From an uncultured Mucispirillum sp. (GTDB lineage: Bacteria > Chrysiogenota > Deferribacteres > Deferribacterales > Mucispirillaceae), in NCBI GenBank assembly GCA_937890655.1, contig CALADT010000317.1, forward strand, positions 1-23,581: DNA of 23,581 bases, in the 5' to 3' direction. Shown in pieces: positions 6,668 to 16,043 of this stretch. The notes under the pieces are model-generated. The model was not told the origin of the DNA, ran no database searches, and was given only the letters and a program-made list of their open reading frames with translations. Position numbers and translations under genes: made by a program. Each line of letters starts with the position of its first letter. Within the stretch, counting starts at the first letter, position 1.

Positions 6668-9121
6668 ATGAAAAAAGTTATATTAATATTTTCTATTTTT
6701 TTACTAACTGCTGCATGTTCTGACAGTAATAACAATACCGGTGCGTCTAACACTAATACAGTTTCAAATGGGGAAAATAAACCGGAACTGCTTTCTGTTG
6801 AATCAAGCCCTGCAGAGTTATATTTAGGTAATAGGATTTATCGTAAAGAGGGTGCTTTTAGTATTTTATCCCATGAAGATGTAACAGCTGTTGCTTCTAT
6901 TTGTTTTGGGCAAAACCCACAAGGAGCTATTCCTGAAAAACAAATGCTTTCAGCAGAAGAATTTAGTGCTATTGCTTTTGAAAAACAGTCATGCACATCA
7001 CAACTTATTCAGCTAAAAGCAGGCACAAATAAATATAGTGCTGTTTTTAATATGTTTGAAGCTATTAATGGTTTAGAAGGCGAACAAGTTTTATCTGGAG
7101 ATACAACAGTTTATGCTTTTATTGACGGCGATTATGATACATATATTTTATTAGGCAATGAAAAACTTGAAGAAATGAAACCATATATTGCTTTACAACG
7201 TGGCGTTCATGATTCTACTTTTTTACCGTCTAATAATAACTTAGTATCATGGAGCATAAAAGATAATAAAGAACCTGAATTTATATATGCTACTGCTTTA
7301 TTTAATGTTACTATTTCTGGTAAAAATATTGATAGTATTAGTATAGATGCAGATAACGGCAATAATGGATTTGTTGATGTATATAATAAAGATAATGAAA
7401 AAATAGGTACTTTAAACTATGTGCTTGAAAATACTACTCTTGAGCCTGCAACAGTAAATGCTAATATTAACACAACTGATGATAAAACTTTAACTACTGT
7501 TAATTTTAAAAAGTTTTCCACTACTAATGAAGACACTTTTCCGGAAGTTACAGCAGTTATTAATATTAAATTTAATTATAAAGATATAAAAAACTTTTTA
7601 CAAAAAATAGATAGTAATGGCACAATGATTTCTTCAAGTTTGCACCCTGCATACATTAATATACCATTTACTGCCTCATCTAAATTAAATGGTGTAAATA
7701 TTAGCCGTTCTGAAACATGTGTTATTAATTTTGCAGATATTATAAACGATGCAAGAGATATGTATAGTAGTATTTATACAGCAGAATATGGTGTTATGAA
7801 TACTAATAACCATATGGCAAAAGCAGGTTTTTTTAAAAGTAGTGAAAGCATAGACCCTGTTATTAATAAACTAACATATGAAGCAAATAAAACAATAAAC
7901 AGTGGTTCTGAACAGTTTCAAGTAAAAGGAACTTTTAAAGCTGGGTTATATGTAAACCAAGATACAACAAATAACAGATACAGCCTTGTAAGTAACACTT
8001 TTATTGATACACATATGGATATATTAGGCACATATTTTAATATAGTAAACGGTTTTGCAGAAGTTGCTGCCACTCCTAAATTTGATGGCGAATCAGAAGA
8101 TGGTAGGTTTGATATAAAATATAACTTAACTATTATGGATAAAAAAGTCCTTGATGAAGTATCTACTATTAACGGTGGTTACCATTCTAATAGAGATTTC
8201 ACTTTTGAAAAAGACTTTGCCACATCTAATACTTTTGTAGTGGTTGTGCCTTTTTACTATAATATAGGTGGTAGAGGGACAGTAGGTATTAAACCGGCTA
8301 TGGATTTAGAGTTTATGCAAAAACAAATACCTTCTATTATGGAAGTTGTAAAAACTACTCAAGTGCCTAACCCAGCACCTAGACCAGAAGGGGAAATTTT
8401 AGATGTAAGTGGCCTTGAAAAAATTGATTTTAGCAGCCATATGCACTACTACCCATATGAAGATTTACCACAATGGGCAAAAACTTTTGTTGATAGTATA
8501 GGCCTTGAAAAAAGTGTAATCACAGGGGAAGAAGCTAATGTGTTATATGTTATGGACCCTAACTCTAAATTACAAGAAGAATACGATAACAGAGTAAGAC
8601 ATAACAATATAATAAACGACTATAAAGAATATGTAAGCCAGATTGTTACAGAAAATGTTATACTAGATAAAAACGCAGTAGGAGCTAATATTAAATTTAC
8701 TGCACAACCATTTGTAAAACTTTCCGGCTATGCAGGTGGTGGTTTTGGTGTGGACCAAAGTTTTTCTATGGCAAGGTTCTCTTTAGGTGTTGGTGCTAGT
8801 GCAGACTTAAACCCTATACTAGACTTTGTTATGGACCCACAGTTAGACGGTTTTATAGGTATAGGCCACTCTAATGCTACTAATAAAGACTATCTTTTAT
8901 TAAACTATGGCTTTAAAGCACCTGTTACCTATGAAATGTTAAAAGGAAAAGCCTTTGTAGGTGCCCATGTATTAATGAGTGTAAAAGTGTTTAACTTATG
9001 GCATGATATTATTAATAAAGATTTAGGTATAACACTTTTTGAACAAATGACACCACAAAAAGCTACTATTGATGTTATACAACCAATTAATAAAACTCAC
9101 GGTATAGAGTTATCTTTATGA
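6668..9121 (+). CDS. large lipoprotein of unknown function, partner of the vitellogenin-like protein
   Basis: An 817-residue protein with a lipoprotein signal ending in LTAAC (Cys17), followed by an Asn/Ser/Thr-rich linker (18-40). It should be lipid-anchored in the periplasm or outer membrane. I recognise no catalytic motif. Most of the chain looks like beta-strands with alternating hydrophobic residues. About residues 570-600 carry a short proline-rich linker (VPNPAPRPEG). The last 150 residues (KFTAQPFVKLSGYAGGGFGV onward) are Gly/Phe-rich beta-structure. The start has a perfect AGGAGG at 6656-6661. The stop overlaps the next start by 4 bases (ATGA), so the two proteins are translationally coupled and probably act together. 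If the partner is a lipid-transfer-type protein, this lipoprotein may be its membrane-tethered beta-sheet partner. That role is inferred. Confidence 0.75.
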   Translation: MKKVILIFSIFLLTAACSDSNNNTGASNTNTVSNGENKPELLSVESSPAELYLGNRIYRKEGAFSILSHEDVTAVASICFGQNPQGAIPEKQMLSAEEFSAIAFEKQSCTSQLIQLKAGTNKYSAVFNMFEAINGLEGEQVLSGDTTVYAFIDGDYDTYILLGNEKLEEMKPYIALQRGVHDSTFLPSNNNLVSWSIKDNKEPEFIYATALFNVTISGKNIDSISIDADNGNNGFVDVYNKDNEKIGTLNYVLENTTLEPATVNANINTTDDKTLTTVNFKKFSTTNEDTFPEVTAVINIKFNYKDIKNFLQKIDSNGTMISSSLHPAYINIPFTASSKLNGVNISRSETCVINFADIINDARDMYSSIYTAEYGVMNTNNHMAKAGFFKSSESIDPVINKLTYEANKTINSGSEQFQVKGTFKAGLYVNQDTTNNRYSLVSNTFIDTHMDILGTYFNIVNGFAEVAATPKFDGESEDGRFDIKYNLTIMDKKVLDEVSTINGGYHSNRDFTFEKDFATSNTFVVVVPFYYNIGGRGTVGIKPAMDLEFMQKQIPSIMEVVKTTQVPNPAPRPEGEILDVSGLEKIDFSSHMHYYPYEDLPQWAKTFVDSIGLEKSVITGEEANVLYVMDPNSKLQEEYDNRVRHNNIINDYKEYVSQIVTENVILDKNAVGANIKFTAQPFVKLSGYAGGGFGVDQSFSMARFSLGVGASADLNPILDFVMDPQLDGFIGIGHSNATNKDYLLLNYGFKAPVTYEMLKGKAFVGAHVLMSVKVFNLWHDIINKDLGITLFEQMTPQKATIDVIQPINKTHGIELSL

Positions 9122-10884
9122 ATATGAAAAAAACCATACTTGTTACAGCAGTCATTTTAATAGTGGCTGCTGTAATATATATAACTATATATTTTTTAAT
9201 CCCACAGAAAAAAGCAGAAGCTTTAAAACTAAGTGGTCAATCTGGCTATAATGTTGTATGGACTTTAAATACAACAGCCTATAAAGTGCCTATTACTGCA
9301 AAGATTGATATGTATGTTAAAAGTATGGAAAAAAAAGATGATAAAGTAATACTTTATTTTTTAGTCCATAAAGTAGAATATGATGTTTTTGAACCTAAAA
9401 TATATAATGCTGTTATCCCTGTTACTATGGCAAAAAACGGTAATATATTAAATGTAGAATACCCATTAAGGCTTGAAAAAGAATATAGTGATGTATTAAG
9501 TAAAAAAAGTAGCAATATTCCGCTTAAACGGTTATTTGATTATATTATATACGGTTTAGAGCCTGTTATTAACAACAATTTAACACACCATGAAAATATA
9601 ACATATACTAAAAATGGATATATTAAAAGTAGTTATAAAATAAAACACAGCCATATTTGTAAATCAAGAATATTTATTGAAGAAAACAATATGCCTTATG
9701 ATATTGATTTGTCTGAAATATTTATTAACTTATCTAACTCTTTTTGGATAAAAAATGCTGCTTTTCATGAAATTATAAAAGATAATGTATTAAACCAAAA
9801 AGTAGAAAGCACAATCTCTATTAACCAAACACCATATGATAACACAATGGATTCATTTTTTGAAAAACCATATGATGTTTTAAGTAGTGAGTATAAAAAA
9901 GAAAATTTTTCCTTTTATGATATGCAAAGAAATAGTAAAGCAGAAAAAAAGAAATACTCAGCAAAAACAAAAGAAAAACTAAATGCAGAATTTAATAATG
10001 CCTTTATAAAACTAAATAATAATTCCAATGAAAGTTATAATAATATGAAAAAACTTTTAGAAGAAAACCCTTATTTAATTTCACAAGTGCCTGATAAAGT
10101 AAAATCAGAAGGCAAAAATAATAACGATGCCAATAGAATGGTTATAGGAATATTAGAAAAAATAGGCTCGGCTGATGCACAAAGTGCTTTATCTACCATT
10201 ATGAAAGATAAAGATATTATTGAAACAAATAGAATACGTGCCATAGTTGCCTTAAACGGAGTAGAAAAACCATCAGACCACACTGTGGATACATTAATTA
10301 ATCAAGCAGCTATAAGAGATAATAAAGATGATAATATAATTGCAAACACTTCGCTTTTAGCTTTAGGTTCTGCAGGTTATAAACTTATGGATAAAACTGA
10401 TAAATATAATGAAATACAAGCATATTTTGAAAACACACTTAATAATGATAGTATAAACAGAAGAACTACATTATTAAGCATAGGTAATACTGCTGATAAA
10501 TATTTTTATAATAAAGTTAGCCCATATTTAAAAGATAATAACCCAGAAAACAGAGCTGCAGCAGTGTATGCTGTATCTTCTATTAATATGAACGAGTTTA
10601 TGGGAAATGTGGAAAGTTTTTTACAAAATGAAAAAGAAAATAGTGTTAGGGCAGAAGTTTATTCGGCTTTTGCTTTAAGCAGACACCCCACAGAACAAAT
10701 GACAAATATTATAAAAGAAAATTTTTATAAAGAATCAAAACAATCACAAACTAATATGATTACTTATTTAAAAAATAATATTAATAAACCTACTTCTGCT
10801 GCACTTTTAGAAGAAATACTTAATTCAAATACACTTTCACCAAATGAAAGTATGGAAGTAAGAAAACTATTAAGAACAAGGTGA
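9118..10884 (+). CDS. membrane-anchored protein with vitellogenin/MTP-like helical domain
   Basis: A 588-residue protein with one N-terminal membrane anchor (about 6-28). Residues 40-250 are a beta-rich domain in which a strand 'PVTMAKNGNILNVEYPL' is followed by 'NIPLKRLFDYIIYGLEP', recalling the N-sheet of eukaryotic large lipid transfer proteins ('G.i..v.. NikrgilS.lq'). Residues 280-330 are a charged linker. Residues 335-585 form an alpha-helical superhelix with the order seen in vitellogenin_N: SADAQSALSTIM, then a KPSDHTV turn, LLSIGNTADKYFYNKVSPYL, NRAAAVYAVSSI, and VRAEVYSAFALSRHPTEQM with a following NIIKENFYKESKQSQTNMI. A generic HEAT-repeat protein is the conservative call, and the lipid-transfer link is pattern recognition that needs a structure comparison. 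It is translationally coupled to the lipoprotein gene and ends in a palindromic terminator. Confidence 0.7.
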   Translation: MNMKKTILVTAVILIVAAVIYITIYFLIPQKKAEALKLSGQSGYNVVWTLNTTAYKVPITAKIDMYVKSMEKKDDKVILYFLVHKVEYDVFEPKIYNAVIPVTMAKNGNILNVEYPLRLEKEYSDVLSKKSSNIPLKRLFDYIIYGLEPVINNNLTHHENITYTKNGYIKSSYKIKHSHICKSRIFIEENNMPYDIDLSEIFINLSNSFWIKNAAFHEIIKDNVLNQKVESTISINQTPYDNTMDSFFEKPYDVLSSEYKKENFSFYDMQRNSKAEKKKYSAKTKEKLNAEFNNAFIKLNNNSNESYNNMKKLLEENPYLISQVPDKVKSEGKNNNDANRMVIGILEKIGSADAQSALSTIMKDKDIIETNRIRAIVALNGVEKPSDHTVDTLINQAAIRDNKDDNIIANTSLLALGSAGYKLMDKTDKYNEIQAYFENTLNNDSINRRTTLLSIGNTADKYFYNKVSPYLKDNNPENRAAAVYAVSSINMNEFMGNVESFLQNEKENSVRAEVYSAFALSRHPTEQMTNIIKENFYKESKQSQTNMITYLKNNINKPTSAALLEEILNSNTLSPNESMEVRKLLRTR

Positions 10885-10889
10885 TAAAG

Positions 10890-10913
10890 ACTGCCTATAA
10901 TATTATAGGCAGT
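10890..10913. terminator. 24-base perfect palindrome, bidirectional terminator
   Basis: A perfect palindrome with arms ACTGCCTATAAT (10890-10901) and ATTATAGGCAGT (10902-10913) lies in the 39-base gap between two convergent genes, the vitellogenin-like gene and dnaA. Its GC-containing outer arms make a stable hairpin on either strand. The flanking T content is modest. Confidence 0.65.
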
Positions 10914-10923
10914 AAATTTCATT

Positions 10924-12279
10924 CTAGTTTATAAACAACTTCATTCGTTTATTTAATTCACTAAGAGTATTTTTTGTATAAATATCGTTATTTTCTATAT
11001 CTTTTTCTACATTATTTATGGAGTTTTTAATGGTGGAATGGTCCCTTTTAAATATTTCACCTATACTTTTTAGTGATGACGGCGTATTTTTATATATTAA
11101 ATAAATAGCTAAATTACGTGGAATAACAATATTTTTTGAACGGCTGCTAGATTGCAAATCCACAAGCTTAATGTTAAAAAATTCTGATACAATATCTATA
11201 ATATTATTAGGAGTGAGTGTTTTATTACGTTCTATAAACCAATTAGTGAAATCTTTTTGCAGAAAATCAACTGTAATATCAATATTTTGAAATTTTGCCT
11301 TAACATTGGCTGTTTTCACAACACCTAATAAATCCCTTGTGCTTTCTGATTTAATATTTTCAGCAATAAAAAATAACACATCATCAGTAAAAGTGATTTT
11401 ATTTGATTCTGAAAAACTTTTAAGTATAGCTATTTTTTCTTCCACAGACGGTAAATCAATTTGTGGCATAATACCACCTGCAAAACGGCTTTTTAAACGC
11501 TTATCTAAATTTGCGATTTCATCAGGGGAAGAATTAGATGTTAAAATTATCTGCTTATCATTAGCATGTAGTTTATTAAATAAAAAGAAAAACTCATCCA
11601 TGGTAGATGGCCCACGGGAAATAACCTGCACATCATCAAAAAGAAGTAAATCTATGGAGTCATACTTTTCTTTAAACTCTTGTATTTTTTTATTTTGTAA
11701 TGACTTTACAAACTCGTTCATAAAAAGTTCTCCAGTAATACATAATATATTTTTTTTAGGGTAATTTTTTCTTACATAGTTACCAACTGCGTGCATAAGG
11801 TGAGTTTTTCCAAGTCCTACATCTCCATAAATATATATAGGGTTATTTAGTTTATCAAACCCTTTTGCTGCACTTAAACATGCAGAATATGCAAACATAT
11901 TTGATTTACAAGATACAAATGTATCAAAAGTAAAATACTCATTAAGTGGGACAGAATGGTAATCTCTTTCTTGTTTATGAAACTCCACAACTGTATTTTC
12001 TTTATGGGTTTTTACCACATTACTATTGCTGTTTAAAATTATTTTTATATCACAATCTAAATGATAAAACTCTTTTAATGCTGTTTTTAATTTATTAAGG
12101 TAGTTATCTTCCACCCACTGTTTTATAAACTTATTTTGTGCTTGAAATGTTATAATATTTGATTCAAATGAAACAATTTCTAAATCCTTAATCCATTTAA
12201 AAAAATCTGGGTCATCCATTTTGTTTTTTACATCGTTTAAAATCGTTGCCCATGAAGCATCAAAATTATTTTTATTCAT
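10924..12279 (-). CDS. dnaA: chromosomal replication initiator protein DnaA
   Basis: A 451-residue DnaA, the AAA+ ATPase that binds DnaA boxes and opens the replication origin. It shows the N-terminal helicase-interaction domain (1-80), a short linker (81-110), Walker A GDVGLGKT (152-159), Walker B LLLFDDVQ (211-218), the sensor region ILTSNSSPDEI, the arginine-finger segment LKSRF (262-266), and the domain IV signature SIGEIFKRDHSTIKNSINNV with D413-H414-S415-T416. The start has the Shine-Dalgarno AGGTGG on the minus strand (CCACCT at 12286-12291). The context is unusual: it is the last gene of a purC-led cluster, 25 bases after an outer-membrane protein gene, without dnaN, recF or gyrB beside it and without a DnaA-box cluster. 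Confidence 0.96.
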   Translation of the reverse strand: MNKNNFDASWATILNDVKNKMDDPDFFKWIKDLEIVSFESNIITFQAQNKFIKQWVEDNYLNKLKTALKEFYHLDCDIKIILNSNSNVVKTHKENTVVEFHKQERDYHSVPLNEYFTFDTFVSCKSNMFAYSACLSAAKGFDKLNNPIYIYGDVGLGKTHLMHAVGNYVRKNYPKKNILCITGELFMNEFVKSLQNKKIQEFKEKYDSIDLLLFDDVQVISRGPSTMDEFFFLFNKLHANDKQIILTSNSSPDEIANLDKRLKSRFAGGIMPQIDLPSVEEKIAILKSFSESNKITFTDDVLFFIAENIKSESTRDLLGVVKTANVKAKFQNIDITVDFLQKDFTNWFIERNKTLTPNNIIDIVSEFFNIKLVDLQSSSRSKNIVIPRNLAIYLIYKNTPSSLKSIGEIFKRDHSTIKNSINNVEKDIENNDIYTKNTLSELNKRMKLFIN

Positions 12280-12304
12280 ATTTTACCACCTAAATTATAA
12301 AATA

Positions 12305-13219
12305 TTAAAAAAATGCAGTAATATCAATACCTGCAGAGTAACCAAAACCACTACTATGGCCACTAAAAAGCCGTATTTCTTTTGATACATACTTATGACT
12401 ATCCATTATAAATTCCACAAATGGACTAATTTTCACCATATCTTTTATAGTATAAGCATATCTTAACCTTAAAGCTGCTGTATCAGTATAATATTTTTTT
12501 TGGTCGCTGAAGTAAACATCTTCTATAATATTTGAAAGTTTATATGCATCGGTTTCCATATCCACTTGAAATTGTAACATATTTTCTTTATTTATGCCAA
12601 AATTATATGAAAAGAAAATATCTAATACAGGAACATATTTAAATTCCACAGAGCTGTATTTTAAAAATTTAACATTTATATATGTTAATGGTAGTCCAAA
12701 AATAATATTTAAATTAGGTTTATTAAACTCATACCTTATAACAGGTAAGGGGTATCCGTCTAAAAACTTTCTGTTACTTGAATACTCAAAACCTAAATAG
12801 AGCCTTGAATAATAAGCTGTTGCTTTCCCCTCTATGTTTTCATACTCTGTAATATGCTGAAATACTTTAAAGGCATAAAATACATCAAAATCTATTAAGT
12901 TAAGAGATGTAAAGGGCTTATCGCTGGAAGATATTAACCCTATCCCTGCCCAGTGGCTGCCTGCTTTATAAGCATAAGTTAAGCCGACTTTTGTTAGTGT
13001 ATCATCTCCTAATATTTGCTGAAATTCATAACCAAACTGGTGGGGTGTGCTGGTGTGTAACCCTTCTATTTCTAATGTGTGGGTATCTTCTGCAATATCT
13101 AACCATCTATATTTAAAATTAAGCCCTTCATATGGAGAATAAAGGGCGTTTGAGCCATATACATTACTACTAAATAATATGAAAAATAAAAATAGAAATA
13201 AAATATTTCTAGTCATCAT
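12305..13219 (-). CDS. putative outer-membrane beta-barrel protein
   Basis: A 304-residue protein with a clear signal peptide (MMTRNILFLFLFFILFSSNVYG) and a mature chain of alternating hydrophobic and polar residues rich in Tyr and Phe, ending in Phe (AGIDITAFF), as expected for a beta-barrel recognised by the BAM machinery. I do not recognise a specific family or substrate. Its start overlaps the end of the upstream gene by 11 bases, and either of the first two Met codons (13219 or 13216) could be used. It is followed after 25 bases by dnaA. The close packing suggests co-transcription with the PEP-synthase-like gene, and the two may act together, though their predicted compartments differ. 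Confidence 0.65.
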   Translation of the reverse strand: MMTRNILFLFLFFILFSSNVYGSNALYSPYEGLNFKYRWLDIAEDTHTLEIEGLHTSTPHQFGYEFQQILGDDTLTKVGLTYAYKAGSHWAGIGLISSSDKPFTSLNLIDFDVFYAFKVFQHITEYENIEGKATAYYSRLYLGFEYSSNRKFLDGYPLPVIRYEFNKPNLNIIFGLPLTYINVKFLKYSSVEFKYVPVLDIFFSYNFGINKENMLQFQVDMETDAYKLSNIIEDVYFSDQKKYYTDTAALRLRYAYTIKDMVKISPFVEFIMDSHKYVSKEIRLFSGHSSGFGYSAGIDITAFF

Positions 13220-14984
13220 CTACCTGAAAAAGAGTGTTCTTTTCTATTTCTATTTTATCTAAATATAATTCTCCAAAACGAATTCCTGTCCATAAAGGAA
13301 TATTGTTTAAAACAGCAAATTCTGCTTGTAATGAAAATGGAGAAATATTTTCTATTAATAACCCTTTAGCGTTTTTATAATTATTTAGTTTTGTTACAGG
13401 CAGGTTATAAGCGGCAATAACTTTATCACTATAATCATCTAAATCTAAATTAGTTTCTATTTTACCTTCGCAATTTATTCTATTTAAACCATATACTGCA
13501 AAAGCCTCTGTATCTTTATATTTTAAAACCATATCTTCTGAAATATGTGGTGTTTCAGATAAATCAAAACCATATATTTCAGGTGGCACGACCTGTGCTT
13601 TATACCTTTCATTACGCCATTTCCTAAAGGAAATAGTATCTTTTGTATCTCCAAATAAAGTATCAGACATTAGCCTTTTTAACTCATCATGCTCTAAAAA
13701 GAAAATATCTAGTTTACTATTTAGTTTTGATTTTGCTATGCCTATTTCGCCCATTTTATTTAAAGTTTTATGTGATTTCACTATAATATCTGATGTTAAT
13801 AAATATAGTTCATCTCTTAAATCAAGTAGCTTATGCAAAGAATAAACTGCTTTTTTTAGTTTTGATTTTCTTGAGAAAAACGGCAGCCTTTTAAAAAATT
13901 TAGATAGTTTTTGGATATCTTTTTCCATATTAAATGTAACACTATTTATATTTGATGCAAAATCCATATAATCTGGTAAAATCATTTCATCATCACTATA
14001 AAAAATAGAGTTTTTACGAGTTTTATAAACTGTATTTAAAACTAATGAAATATTAGGGAATTTTTTTAGTAATATAGATAAATTTTCAGTAAATTTAATA
14101 GATAAGTATTCATATATTATAACAAGCTGAACTACAATATCATAAAATGATTTACTATTAAACACTGTTATATCTATATTTCTTGTATTATCTTTTATGC
14201 TTTCAAGTAATTCTTCTATTTCATCATTTGTAACAGGGAAAAAGTTTTTATTTAATTTATCTAATTTTGATATTCCCATTTTTAAAAATAAATTAGGTGC
14301 ATACGACCTTCTGTATAACGACTTATTTAAGCCGATAGTATGCATCATTTTTTCAAAACCTGTTAAGTTAATATAAAGCCTGCCATATAGTGGTAATATG
14401 GTAGGAGATGTGGTTTTTAAGTTACAGGAAGTAAAAATAGGGTTTAGAATATCAAGCAAATTATCAAATATGGATGATGTTAATGTGGACATTACTTCAG
14501 GCATATATGTTGCAAAATAACCACTTGATAAAATCACTTCTTCATCATAAAGCCTTGATTTTGGCTCTGAATATTCTGATGTGGTTAATGGCCTTGGAAT
14601 AAAATAATCCCTTTTAGCACTTTTAAAATCAACTACTGAACAGCTTTTTATATAGCAATTTTCTTCGCATAAATAAAGCTCTAAATTTACAGGACATGTA
14701 GCTGTATGCTCTGCTTTTATTAAAACATCTATTACTTGAGAAATTTCTGCATTATTTAAAGGGCTGTTGCCTTTTATATTACGAATATTATCACTATACT
14801 GCCCTTTTAGTATAATTATTTGACTATCATGAATCACTAAATGAAAAAAACCAAAATTATTTCTGTAATGTGGGTAAGCAGATATACTAATACCATTTTC
14901 TTCGTTATTTTCTTCACTATTATAGGGTTTTAACCCTGCTTGAATTAATAGCTCATAAATATCTAACTTTTCTATTTCACCCAT
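13209..14984 (-). CDS. degenerate PEP-synthase/PEP-utilizing-enzyme-like protein
   Basis: A 591-residue cytoplasmic protein. Its N-terminal part resembles the end of a PPDK_N/PEP-synthase ATP-grasp domain: VNLELYLCEENCYIKS looks like 'DvEfa...lyilQsRPit', and RPLTTSE (131-137) looks like the 'P.PlSPl' element that follows. The last 100 residues resemble the phosphohistidine swivel domain, with VIAAYNLPVT, AKGLLIENISPFSLQAEFAV and NNIPLWTG, but the catalytic His of the usual 'GG..SHaAivar' motif is replaced (FSLQAEF). It is much shorter than PEP synthase. It is therefore probably a non-catalytic relative. GTG at 14993 is in frame, but ATG at 14984 has a properly spaced GAGGTG and is used here. 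It lies 40 bases downstream of purC and overlaps the barrel protein gene by 11 bases. Confidence 0.5.
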   Translation of the reverse strand: MGEIEKLDIYELLIQAGLKPYNSEENNEENGISISAYPHYRNNFGFFHLVIHDSQIIILKGQYSDNIRNIKGNSPLNNAEISQVIDVLIKAEHTATCPVNLELYLCEENCYIKSCSVVDFKSAKRDYFIPRPLTTSEYSEPKSRLYDEEVILSSGYFATYMPEVMSTLTSSIFDNLLDILNPIFTSCNLKTTSPTILPLYGRLYINLTGFEKMMHTIGLNKSLYRRSYAPNLFLKMGISKLDKLNKNFFPVTNDEIEELLESIKDNTRNIDITVFNSKSFYDIVVQLVIIYEYLSIKFTENLSILLKKFPNISLVLNTVYKTRKNSIFYSDDEMILPDYMDFASNINSVTFNMEKDIQKLSKFFKRLPFFSRKSKLKKAVYSLHKLLDLRDELYLLTSDIIVKSHKTLNKMGEIGIAKSKLNSKLDIFFLEHDELKRLMSDTLFGDTKDTISFRKWRNERYKAQVVPPEIYGFDLSETPHISEDMVLKYKDTEAFAVYGLNRINCEGKIETNLDLDDYSDKVIAAYNLPVTKLNNYKNAKGLLIENISPFSLQAEFAVLNNIPLWTGIRFGELYLDKIEIEKNTLFQVDDD

Positions 14985-15024
14985 TAAATGCACCTCATAT
15001 TAATAACTTTGGTTTATATATGTA

Positions 15025-15900
15025 TTACCCTCTTAAAAGGTCTGCTATTTCTCTATAACGTTTAGAAGTTTCATCAGCTATCTCTTTTGGTAATTTTGGG
15101 CCAGGAGCCTGTTTATTCCAGTCAAGAGTTTCAAGGTAGTTTCTAACAATTTGTTTATCCATACTATCTTGAACAGTTCCTGCCACATATTTTTCAGCAA
15201 ACCAAAAACGAGAAGAATCAGGAGTTAATACTTCATCAATTAAAATAACTTTACCGTCAAAAAGCCCAAACTCAAGTTTTGTATCTGCTATTATAATACC
15301 TTTGCTTAAAGCTAATTCAGATGCAAATTTATATATTTTAATAGTGTAGTCTTTCATTTGTTGAGCATAATCTTTCCCAACAATATCACACATTTTTTCA
15401 AATGATATACTTTCGTCATGGCCAACATCTGCTTTTGTAGACGGAGTGAAAATAGGTTCCGGAAGTTTATCTGCCTCTTTTAAACCTTTTGGTAACTCTA
15501 TACCACATACAGCACCTGTTTTCATATAGTCTTTCATACCAGAACCTGTAATATAACCACGCACAACGCATTCTGCTAAAAGTGGAGTAGCTTTTTTCAC
15601 AAGCATACTTCTGCCACTTAGTATATCTTTATATTTATGACATACTTCGGGCATTTCATCTACATTTGTAGTAATAAGATGGTTATCAATAATATGAGCA
15701 GTTTTTTCAAACCAAAAAGTAGAAAGCTCAGTTAATACTTTACCTTTACCGGCTATACCTTCAGGTAATATTACATCAAAAGCAGAAAGCCTATCTGTGG
15801 ATACAATTAATAATTTATCATCTAAATCATATATATCCCTAACTTTACCTCTGCCTATTAACTTTAAATCTGAAAATTCTGTATTTAATACTATATCCAT
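15025..15900 (-). CDS. purC: phosphoribosylaminoimidazole-succinocarboxamide synthase
   Basis: SAICAR synthase joins aspartate to CAIR with ATP in de novo purine synthesis. The 291-residue chain shows the family motifs GRGKVRDIYD near the N-terminus, VSTDRLSAFDVILPEGI, the ECVVRGYITGSG segment, FTPSTKADVGHDESIS, ADTKLEFG and LIDEVLTPDSSRFW. The length (about 290) matches the form that uses the longer C-terminus ending in a helical tail. Two ATG codons compete (15906 and 15900). The second is better spaced from the Shine-Dalgarno GAGGTG and is used. It is the first gene of a leftward cluster with the PEP-synthase-like, beta-barrel and dnaA genes, and no other purine gene is present. It diverges from the Lrp-type regulator gene. 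Confidence 0.95.
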   Translation of the reverse strand: MDIVLNTEFSDLKLIGRGKVRDIYDLDDKLLIVSTDRLSAFDVILPEGIAGKGKVLTELSTFWFEKTAHIIDNHLITTNVDEMPEVCHKYKDILSGRSMLVKKATPLLAECVVRGYITGSGMKDYMKTGAVCGIELPKGLKEADKLPEPIFTPSTKADVGHDESISFEKMCDIVGKDYAQQMKDYTIKIYKFASELALSKGIIIADTKLEFGLFDGKVILIDEVLTPDSSRFWFAEKYVAGTVQDSMDKQIVRNYLETLDWNKQAPGPKLPKEIADETSKRYREIADLLRG

Positions 15901-15986
15901 ATACATTCACCTCTTAAAATATTATTGATAAAAATATAAAAAATATAATATTATATTAAAATTTTATATAAACCTTAACTATTTTC

Positions 15987-16015
15987 TTGAAAAATTAAAA
16001 ATAATAGTTTATATT
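15987..16015 (+). promoter_or_regulatory. promoter of the Lrp/AsnC regulator gene
   Basis: TTGAAA (15987-15992), a 17-base spacer and TATATT (16010-16015) form a good sigma-70-type promoter 28 bases before the ATG at 16044. The leftward purC promoter must also be in this 143-base divergent gap. A TATAAT on the minus strand at 15955-15950 with a weak TTAAGG at -35 is a candidate. Confidence 0.5.
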
Positions 16016-16043
16016 TTAAATAAAATAATAAACGAGGTGGAAA

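Noticed and set aside
11306..11764. 152-codon open frame antisense to dnaA
   Set aside because: It is fully inside the strongly supported dnaA gene on the other strand, has no recognisable domain, and its composition is that of a codon shadow.
14985..14993. GTG start at 14993 for the PEP-synthase-like gene
   Set aside because: The GTG is part of the GAGGTG ribosome binding site that serves the ATG at 14984.
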